This document shows positions 7,568 through 12,374 of a stretch of 12,374 bases of DNA, one piece after another (the stretch's first letter is position 1; each line of letters starts with the position of its first letter). The position numbers and the translations under genes were made by a program. Under the pieces are notes generated by a model. The model saw nothing but the letters and a program-made list of their open reading frames with translations, did not search any database and was not told the DNA's origin. Origin of the DNA: Actinomycetota bacterium (GTDB lineage: Bacteria; Actinomycetota; Acidimicrobiia; Acidimicrobiales; Ilumatobacteraceae). The stretch spans positions 1 through 12,374 of the forward strand of contig WLFB01000011.1 of NCBI GenBank assembly GCA_009703975.1, read 5' to 3'.

Positions 7568-7792
7568 CTAGTGACAGCCGCAACCAGAACCGCAACCACC
7601 CATTTTCGGGGCTGGCATTGATGGCGCAGCACTGGCACTAGATCCGCCACCGACTGAAGCAAACACCGAAAGTAAGCGCACTGAGTTCTCATGACCTTGC
7701 GAACATTTCGCTGGTTCATTCGCCTGCGACATTGAACGTCGTTCTTCAAAAGTTTGATCACATGTTCGGCATCGAAACTCGTATACGGGCAT
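7568..7792 (-). CDS. FmdB-family zinc-ribbon protein
   Basis: A 74-aa protein of the FmdB family, named after a putative regulator of the formamidase operon in Methylophilus; the true role of most members is unknown. Seen: the family opening MPVYEFRCRTC, with the first zinc knuckle C8-x2-C11, and a second pair C30/H34 (CSQGH) where many members have CPxC. Residues 46-64 are a Gly/Ser/Ala/Pro linker, and the tail ends GGCGSGCGCH, a cysteine-rich stretch common in actinobacterial FmdB proteins that may bind metal. No Shine-Dalgarno precedes the ATG; instead TAGACT ends six bases before it, so the message is probably leaderless. It is divergent from the DUF3039 gene and convergent with the RadC-like gene. 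Confidence 0.87.
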   Translation of the reverse strand: MPVYEFRCRTCDQTFEERRSMSQANEPAKCSQGHENSVRLLSVFASVGGGSSASAAPSMPAPKMGGCGSGCGCH

Positions 7793-7798
7793 GGTCGC

Positions 7799-7804
7799 AG
7801 TCTA
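7799..7804 (-). promoter_or_regulatory. -10 element (TAGACT) of a probable leaderless FmdB promoter
   Basis: On the minus strand TAGACT fits TANNNT and is separated by exactly six bases (GCGACC) from the FmdB start codon. No ribosome binding site is visible, so initiation at the A of ATG is the simplest reading. It forms half of a 67-base back-to-back promoter region. Confidence 0.6.
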
Positions 7805-7845
7805 GATGCGAGTAAACATGGTTTAATGAATCGTGCTCTCAACCG

Positions 7846-7851
7846 TAAAAT
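7846..7851 (+). promoter_or_regulatory. -10 element (TAAAAT) of the DUF3039 promoter, probably leaderless
   Basis: TAAAAT is one base from the TATAAT consensus and lies eight bases before the ATG at 7860 (five before an in-frame GTG at 7857). No Shine-Dalgarno is present. A weak TTAATG at 7823-7828 is 17 bases upstream. Transcripts would start within a couple of bases of the start codon. Confidence 0.55.
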
Positions 7852-7859
7852 TAACTGTG

Positions 7860-8162
7860 ATGTCAGCGCCGTTATCTTCAATTGAGACTTCGCCAAGCAC
7901 GGTCATTGATCGTCAAACAGAACACGTTTTACAAACCGGCAAACCATTGGTTGCCCATATTGTTAAAACAGAACGTGACGAGTCGGCCGCGGCCAAAGTT
8001 TTAGAAGCACGGATTAACGGCACGCCGCTTGAGGCGCTATGCGGACATGTTTGGGTGCCGTCGCGCGACCCGAAACAATTGCCGATGTGTCAGGCATGTA
8101 AAGAGATTTACGAAATGTACCGAGGCTTCAACGACGGACTCAACGAACAGCCAGACGAATAA
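7860..8162 (+). CDS. DUF3039 family protein
   Basis: A 100-aa soluble protein of the actinobacterial family DUF3039, whose function is not known. Seen: the family core ALCGHVWVPSRDP (59-71), then LPMCQACKEIYE (74-85). C61, C77 and C80, together with H33 in LVAHIVK, look like a zinc site; all four positions are typical of the family as I know it. The first 25 residues are variable. The frame opens nine codons earlier at a GTG (7833), but that codon lies upstream of the likely -10 element, so ATG at 7860 is preferred. The exporter gene starts 10 bases after its stop, suggesting cotranscription. Confidence 0.9.
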   Translation: MSAPLSSIETSPSTVIDRQTEHVLQTGKPLVAHIVKTERDESAAAKVLEARINGTPLEALCGHVWVPSRDPKQLPMCQACKEIYEMYRGFNDGLNEQPDE

Positions 8163-8172
8163 AGCTAGCTAA

Positions 8173-8799
8173 ATGCCAGATCTCAACTCTCTGATCTCGT
8201 TTGCAATTGCATCGCTTGCGCTTCTTGTGATCCCTGGTCCTGCTGTTTTATACGTAATTAATCGCAGTGTGTCTGATGGGCGATCAATTGGATACGCAGG
8301 TGTGCTCGGTATTGAGCTCGGAACATTTATGCACGTGTTGGCTGCCACCGCAGGATTATCGGCAATTCTCGCTGCATCACCTAGCGCATTTAACGCTGTC
8401 AAGTATTCGGGCGCGGTGTATCTAGTTTTCATTGGCTTGCGCACACTGACACGTCGGCCAGCAATTATTGATGCATCCGCCAGCTCAATGACCAAGGCTC
8501 AAGCATTTCGTCAGGGTTTCATCATCAACACACTTAATCCGAAAGTTGCACTTTTCTTTCTTTCATTTTTGCCTCAGTTCATTGATCAAGACAAGAGTTC
8601 AAACGCGCTTCAAGCACTAACGCTTGGCACAGTATTTGTAATTTGTGGTTTTTTCACCGATGGAATCTACTCGCTTACCGCGAGTTCATTACGCGAAGTT
8701 CTCGTCAAAGGAAAGACTCTGCCTTTCGTACAGAGATATGTTGCTGGTGTCGTATTTGTTGTTCTCGGATTAGTCGCTTCTCTAGCGAAAATTTCTTGA
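8173..8799 (+). CDS. LysE/RhtB-family amino-acid or metabolite exporter
   Basis: A 208-aa inner-membrane protein of the LysE superfamily (RhtB-like), which exports amino acids such as homoserine, threonine or leucine using the proton gradient. Seen: about six hydrophobic segments, the conserved PGPAVLYV at 21-28, the glycine-rich run GRSIGYAGVLGIELG at 36-50, FRQGFIINTLNPKVALFFL at 112-130 (the NPK signature at 122-124) and a C-terminal helix AGVVFVVLGL at 191-200. Length matches the family (about 205-210). The start is ATG, 10 bases after DUF3039; no strong Shine-Dalgarno is visible, and the palindrome AGCTAGCT fills the gap. The last 18 bases overlap the 3' end of the convergent dnaE2 gene. 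The substrate cannot be predicted. Confidence 0.9.
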   Translation: MPDLNSLISFAIASLALLVIPGPAVLYVINRSVSDGRSIGYAGVLGIELGTFMHVLAATAGLSAILAASPSAFNAVKYSGAVYLVFIGLRTLTRRPAIIDASASSMTKAQAFRQGFIINTLNPKVALFFLSFLPQFIDQDKSSNALQALTLGTVFVICGFFTDGIYSLTASSLREVLVKGKTLPFVQRYVAGVVFVVLGLVASLAKIS

Positions 8800-11700
8800 A
8801 CCAACGCCACGAACATTAATTTTCAGTTCACTCAAATGTTCGGCGATGATATTTACCACTCCTTGAACAGACTCGATTCGACCTCGAACTACTAAGGCTG
8901 AAGCGTTTATCGCAATATTGCGAAAACGCTTCCAACAACCTTGCGAGACAATCACATTTATCAAACCTGTTTCATCTTCAAGGCTTATAAACGTCACACC
9001 ACGTGCTGTTGACGGACGTTGACGGTGTGTCACAACGCCACCTACAAATATTCGCGAGCCACTCTCGATGTTGGGCAAGTTGATGGCGGTAAGCACACCG
9101 AGTTTTGTTAACTGATTGCGCACGAACTGAGTCGGGTGTCCATCTGGCGAAATACCAGTTGACCATAAATCGCAAATAGATTCTTCGATTGGTTGCATAC
9201 CTGGCAGTTGCGGCGACTCACTGCCAGTTGTAACACCAGCAAGTCGGTCTGGTCGACTCTGAATCACTGCCCCTGCAGACCATAAAGCATCTCGACGCGA
9301 TACATCAAAACATTGTGTGTAGACACCTGCTGTTGCCAATGTTTCAATCTGTGAAAGATTCAGTTGTGGTACACGACGAACTAGATCTTCCATGCCCGTA
9401 AATGGCCTCGCTGCTTCTATCGCTTGTGCCAGTTCAGTACCGACTCCACGCACACTTGAAATACCAAGACGCAATGCAAACCCACCAGTTGACTCGTTAC
9501 ATGGTTCTAAAGTTGCACCAGCCTTTGATGCATTCAAATCTGGGCTATGTACGACCACTCCGTGTCGACGAGCATCGCGCACAAGCGAGTGCGGCGACCA
9601 AAAACCCATTGGCTGTGCGTTTAACAATGCCGCATAAAACGCCGCTGGCTCGTGATATTTGATCCATGACGAGGCATAAACAAGATAAGCAAATGAAACA
9701 GAATGGCTTTCAGGAAACCCATAATTCGAAAACGCCTGCATCTTTTCGAAAATCTCATCAGCCACTGGGCCGACGACCCCGCGTTGCGACATGCCGTCAT
9801 AAAGTCGTTGACGAAGTCGCTCCATTCTTAGATGCGAACGCTTCGAGCCCATTGCTTGACGCAATTCGTCGGCTTGTGTTGCAGTAAACCCTGCAACATC
9901 AATCGCCATTTGCATCAACTGTTCTTGAAACAGTGGCACACCCAAAGTTTTACCCAAGCTATTTTCTAGCAATGGATGTAAATACGTAACCGGTTCTTCA
10001 CCATTGCGCCGACGAATGTATGGGTGAACAGAGCCACCCTGAATTGGGCCAGGACGAATCAATGCGACTTCAACGACTAAATCATAAAATCTTCGTGGTT
10101 TAAGGCGTGGCAACGTTGCCATTTGAGCACGTGATTCAATTTGAAAAACACCGACCGTGTCGGCGCGACACAACATTGCATAGACATCATCATCTTGCGG
10201 AATCGTTGCAAGGTCAATTTTTTCACCACGAAACTCGGCGATTAAATCAACTGCATTGTGTAGAGCCGAAAGCATGCCCAAGCCAAGTAAATCAAACTTA
10301 ACTAGACCGATCGTCGCGCAGTCGTCTTTATCCCACTGCAACACACTGCGATCTTTCATTCGAGCCCACTCAACTGGGCAGACCTCACTGATTGGGCGAT
10401 CGCAAATCACCATGCCACCAGAGTGCACACCCAAATGTCGCGGTGCATCTAAAACCTGTCGAGCCAGTTCTATAACTTGCGCAGGAATCTCATGACCAGT
10501 ATTTACTTCGCCTGTCTTAGAGTCACTCGCCAGTGAGCCAAACACACCGACTTGCTTACTCCATGCATCTTGTTGACCAGGCGCAAAACCCAATGCCCGA
10601 GCCATGTCGCGAATCGCCGAGCGTGAGCGATATGTAATCACATTAGCTACTTGCGCCGCATGATGTCGGTCGTAACGATTAAAAACATATTGAATAACTT
10701 CTTCGCGTCGACCGCTTTCAATATCAATGTCGATATCTGGTGGACCATCACGCTCGGTTGACAAAAATCTCTCAAACAATAAGCCAAGCGATACAGCATC
10801 GGCTTTGGTTATATCGAGCGCAAAACACACAGCACTGTTGGCCGCGCTGCCCCGGCCTTGACAAAAAATGTTTGAGCGCTCACAAAACTGCACGATGTCC
10901 CAGACAACTAAAAAGTATCCAGCAAAATTGAGTTTTTCAATTATTTCTAGTTCGTGATCAATTGTTCGCCAGGCCTTAGACCTAAGTGAAAGATCTTCAA
11001 GTTGAGTTATTGGTCGTGCGCCATATCTACGTGTTGCACCTTGCTCAGCCAATAACCGCAAATACGAAATTTCGTTTAGACCTTTAGGGCACTCAAACGG
11101 TGGCAACTTTGGTGCGACAAGAGATAAATCAAACGCAGATGACTTTGCAATCTCTGCCGTGATTTCAACAACACCCGGATATCTGGCAAACCGACGAAGT
11201 TGTTCGGCGCCGCTACGAATATACGCACTTGGCGCCGGCGGTAATTGCGAATCAATTTCATCAAGACTTGCGCGTTGTCGAACTGCTGCCAACGCAACTG
11301 CTAATCGATACTCACGCAACGATGCATAACCAACATCGTTAGTTGCAACGCATTGCACATTGCAACGCATTGCAATTTGTACGAGCGCATCATTGCGAAC
11401 CGAATCAAGCGGATCACCGTGATCCCATAATTCAACCAATACACGCTCGCGACCAAACTCACTGATCAATTGTTGCAACCTTCGAGCAGCATTTTCTGGG
11501 CCGTGTTGCTCAAGCGCCTGAGTAATTACTCCAGTGCTAGCGCCAGTCAAAACCCAGCAGCTGTCAGCAACAGCATCTGCAATATTGGTAGTAGTAAAAA
11601 CTGGTGCAGATTTTGCTCCGGCTAATTGGCCAAGTGTTATCGCGTGAGATAAGCGTGCATAGCCGCAAGGCCCGTCGGCGATAACTACTATCTCTGCTTG

Positions 11701-11952
11701 ATGCGAATTTTGTTTTTCTGTGCACTGCAACTCGGCACCAAATAAAGTTGGCAAGCCAAGACCACGAGCTGCTTGAGAAAACCGCACAACCCCATAAAGA
11801 CCATTGCGATCGGTTAGCGCCAGTGCATTCAGTTGCATTTTGATTGCCGACTCAACTAGTTGTTCAGGGTGCGAAGCCCCATATAAGAACGAAAAGTTTG
11901 AACGACAATGCAGTTCGGCGTAGCCAGACACCCAAATTAGACTAGCGAACAT
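8782..11952 (-). CDS. dnaE2: Error-prone DNA polymerase DnaE2 (ImuC), alpha-subunit paralogue of DNA polymerase III
   Basis: A complete 1056-aa C-family DNA polymerase of the DnaE2/ImuC type, which performs mutagenic translesion synthesis after DNA damage, normally with ImuA'/ImuB and the beta clamp. Seen: a PHP domain starting YAELHCRSNFSFLYGASHP (11-29), with the HCR rather than HxH motif usual for DnaE2; GRGSAANS (367-374); PPDIDIDIESGRRE (404-417), where D408 and D410 correspond to two catalytic aspartates; VKFDLLGLG (551-559) with the third, D554; FSNYGFPESHS (741-751); a helix-hairpin-helix region around SVRGVGTELA (833-842); and an OB fold at about 967-1040. Length and order fit DnaE2 and are shorter than DnaE1, which has extra C-terminal parts. 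The ATG lies inside a LexA-type palindrome. No imuA' or imuB is in the window. An in-frame GTG seven codons later (V8) is an alternative start. The 3' end overlaps the exporter gene by 18 bases. Confidence 0.96.
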   Translation of the reverse strand: MFASLIWVSGYAELHCRSNFSFLYGASHPEQLVESAIKMQLNALALTDRNGLYGVVRFSQAARGLGLPTLFGAELQCTEKQNSHQAEIVVIADGPCGYARLSHAITLGQLAGAKSAPVFTTTNIADAVADSCWVLTGASTGVITQALEQHGPENAARRLQQLISEFGRERVLVELWDHGDPLDSVRNDALVQIAMRCNVQCVATNDVGYASLREYRLAVALAAVRQRASLDEIDSQLPPAPSAYIRSGAEQLRRFARYPGVVEITAEIAKSSAFDLSLVAPKLPPFECPKGLNEISYLRLLAEQGATRRYGARPITQLEDLSLRSKAWRTIDHELEIIEKLNFAGYFLVVWDIVQFCERSNIFCQGRGSAANSAVCFALDITKADAVSLGLLFERFLSTERDGPPDIDIDIESGRREEVIQYVFNRYDRHHAAQVANVITYRSRSAIRDMARALGFAPGQQDAWSKQVGVFGSLASDSKTGEVNTGHEIPAQVIELARQVLDAPRHLGVHSGGMVICDRPISEVCPVEWARMKDRSVLQWDKDDCATIGLVKFDLLGLGMLSALHNAVDLIAEFRGEKIDLATIPQDDDVYAMLCRADTVGVFQIESRAQMATLPRLKPRRFYDLVVEVALIRPGPIQGGSVHPYIRRRNGEEPVTYLHPLLENSLGKTLGVPLFQEQLMQMAIDVAGFTATQADELRQAMGSKRSHLRMERLRQRLYDGMSQRGVVGPVADEIFEKMQAFSNYGFPESHSVSFAYLVYASSWIKYHEPAAFYAALLNAQPMGFWSPHSLVRDARRHGVVVHSPDLNASKAGATLEPCNESTGGFALRLGISSVRGVGTELAQAIEAARPFTGMEDLVRRVPQLNLSQIETLATAGVYTQCFDVSRRDALWSAGAVIQSRPDRLAGVTTGSESPQLPGMQPIEESICDLWSTGISPDGHPTQFVRNQLTKLGVLTAINLPNIESGSRIFVGGVVTHRQRPSTARGVTFISLEDETGLINVIVSQGCWKRFRNIAINASALVVRGRIESVQGVVNIIAEHLSELKINVRGVGSRNFR

Positions 11953-11962
11953 ATGTTCGCTA
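11943..11962. promoter_or_regulatory. LexA operator (SOS box) overlapping the dnaE2 start codon
   Basis: TAGCGAACATATGTTCGCTA is a perfect 20-bp palindrome. Its core CGAAC-ATAT-GTTCG (11946-11959) matches the SOS box known for Mycobacterium, other actinobacteria and Bacillus (CGAAC-N4-GTTCG). On the minus strand the dnaE2 ATG is part of the central N4/GTTC half, and possible -10 hexamers (TATATA at 11961-11966 or TAGTAT at 11964-11969) touch or overlap the left half. A bound LexA dimer would therefore block the promoter and start region. SOS control of dnaE2 is established for this family in actinobacteria. Confidence 0.88.
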
Positions 11963-11963
11963 T

Positions 11964-12036
11964 ATACTAAAGCGTTAGTCTTTGCTAAAACTGATGGGAA
12001 TAAATACCTATTTGTTTAAGAAACGAGGCAGAAAAT
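11964..12036. promoter_or_regulatory. Divergent promoter region between dnaE2 and the DUF1059 gene
   Basis: This AT-rich stretch holds the minus-strand -10 candidates for dnaE2, a short inverted repeat ACTAA-AGCG-TTAGT (11966-11979), and an AT-rich run TAAATACCTATTTG (12001-12014) where the plus-strand -10 could lie. GAGG at 12025-12028 is the Shine-Dalgarno of the DUF1059 gene. No single plus-strand hexamer pair stands out. Confidence 0.45.
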
Positions 12037-12261
12037 ATGAAATCTATGACATGCAGTCAACTTGGCGGTGCTTGCGAAAAAGTATTTTCAGCGGAAACGT
12101 TTGATGATTTAGCATCCCAAAGTCAGCAGCACGGCAAAGAAATGTTTGCGGCAAATGACGAGCCACACATGGCAGCAATGGACAAGATGATGGAAGTTAT
12201 GAAGTCAGGCAAAATGGATTCTTGGATGGCTTCTCGCAAAGCAGAATTCGAAGCGCTTTAA
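12037..12261 (+). CDS. DUF1059 family small protein
   Basis: A 74-aa soluble protein of unknown function. The opening MKSMTCSQLGGACEKVF (1-17), then SAETFDDLASQSQQHGKEMF (18-37), closely follows the DUF1059 pattern (M-K-x-M-T-C-x-x-L-G-G-A-C, F-x-A-E-T-F-x-x-x-A-x-x-S-x-x-H-G-x-x-M-F). C6 and C13 are the conserved cysteines; the C-terminal half is an amphipathic, methionine-rich helix ending KAEFEAL, also usual for the family. It is one of the few genes here with a textbook Shine-Dalgarno, GAGG eight bases before the ATG. It is divergent from dnaE2, 84 bases away, with the SOS box just beyond that gap, so damage-dependent control is possible but not shown. Confidence 0.88.
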   Translation: MKSMTCSQLGGACEKVFSAETFDDLASQSQQHGKEMFAANDEPHMAAMDKMMEVMKSGKMDSWMASRKAEFEAL

Positions 12262-12281
12262 CCCATCCCACTCATAAAGCG
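12254..12281 (+). terminator. Weak hairpin at the end of the DUF1059 gene
   Basis: CGCTTTA (12254-12260) and TAAAGCG (12275-12281) form a perfect 7-bp stem around a 14-base loop, overlapping the stop codon and followed by ACTTCTTTA, which is only mildly T-rich. It may act as a terminator or 3' stabiliser. The large loop and poor T-run make this uncertain. Confidence 0.35.
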
Positions 12282-12288
12282 ACTTCTT

Positions 12289-12294
12289 TACACT
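12289..12294 (+). promoter_or_regulatory. -10 element (TACACT) of a probable leaderless promoter
   Basis: TACACT fits TANNNT and ends seven bases before the ATG at 12302. No Shine-Dalgarno is present. This implies that the DUF2200-type gene has its own promoter after the DUF1059 hairpin. Confidence 0.5.
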
Positions 12295-12301
12295 TAGCGA
12301 C

Positions 12302-12374
12302 ATGCACAAGATATTTTTGATGCCATTTTCTGATGTGTATCCCCATTACGTGAACAAGGTACAGCGAAAAGGAC
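12302..12374 (+). CDS. Start of a DUF2200-type gene (partial, cut by window end)
   Basis: The first 24 codons of an open frame run off the window. They read MHKIFLMPFSDVYPHYVNKV followed by QRKG, which fits the N-terminus of DUF2200 proteins as I remember them (a 'F-x-M-x-F-A-S-V-Y-P-L-Y-V-x-K-A-E-K-K-G' pattern). DUF2200 proteins are about 110-120 aa and have no known function. Identification rests on only 24 residues, so it needs the downstream sequence. Confidence 0.68.
   Translation, partial: MHKIFLMPFSDVYPHYVNKVQRKG

Noticed and set aside
7563..7572. Palindrome ACTAGCTAGT between the two convergent genes, and the similar AGCTAGCT at 8163-8170
   Set aside because: Both are short, lack loops and T-runs for termination, and their similarity is expected by chance because they contain TAG/CTA stop-codon sequence.
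7564..7896. 110-codon minus-strand open frame over the FmdB gene
   Set aside because: It overlaps a clear FmdB protein in another frame and shows no family pattern.
8169..8495. 108-codon minus-strand open frame opposite the exporter gene
   Set aside because: Antisense shadow of a well-supported LysE-family gene; its composition gives no recognisable domain.
1..12374. CRISPR arrays, tRNA/rRNA genes, insertion sequences, attachment sites, toxin-antitoxin or phage-defence genes
   Set aside because: I looked for regularly spaced repeats, cloverleaf-like sequences, transposase motifs and paired small genes on both strands and saw none.

Overview
The window looks like chromosomal DNA of a moderately low-GC actinobacterium, possibly an aquatic member of Acidimicrobiia or a related group. 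The indicators are a DUF3039 protein (a family essentially confined to Actinobacteria), an SOS-type DnaE2 polymerase with an actinobacterial/Bacillus-type LexA box, an actinobacterial-style glycosyltransferase beginning near 'VAYSLEQCWHRVPGG', and several apparent leaderless promoters of the form TANNNT-6 to 8 bases-ATG. The class-level placement is inference. I see no rRNA, tRNA, CRISPR array, insertion sequence or phage gene.

Left half (67-6320): a surface-polysaccharide locus. Five minus-strand genes are tightly packed and read from about 5245 down to 67: three GT-B fold glycosyltransferases, a single-pass membrane protein of unknown function, and a sugar-nucleotide pyrophosphorylase of the mannose-1-phosphate guanylyltransferase type. 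Divergently, from about 5343, lies a GDP-L-fucose-synthase-like reductase. Together they suggest GDP-mannose formation, conversion toward GDP-fucose (the 4,6-dehydratase gmd is not in the window), and transfer of sugars to a glycan. A rhomboid intramembrane protease follows the reductase almost without a gap.

Middle (7141-8799): small housekeeping-type genes. A 132-aa protein resembles a RadC/JAB domain whose two metal-binding histidines are gone. It converges on an FmdB-type zinc-ribbon protein. A back-to-back promoter region separates that gene from DUF3039, and DUF3039 is followed after 10 bases by a LysE/RhtB-type exporter.

Right part (8782-12374): a complete minus-strand dnaE2 (error-prone DNA polymerase III alpha paralogue) whose start codon lies inside a perfect 20-bp palindrome containing the LexA operator CGAAC-N4-GTTCG. 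Divergent from it is a DUF1059 protein with a good Shine-Dalgarno site and a weak hairpin at its end, then the first 24 codons of a DUF2200-type gene cut by the window edge. The dnaE2 and exporter genes overlap tail-to-tail by 18 bp.

The most interesting items are the SOS operator overlapping the dnaE2 start, the apparently metal-dead RadC-like protein, the set of leaderless promoters, and the unknown membrane protein embedded in the glycan operon. I did not find convincing evidence of a wholly new multi-gene system.
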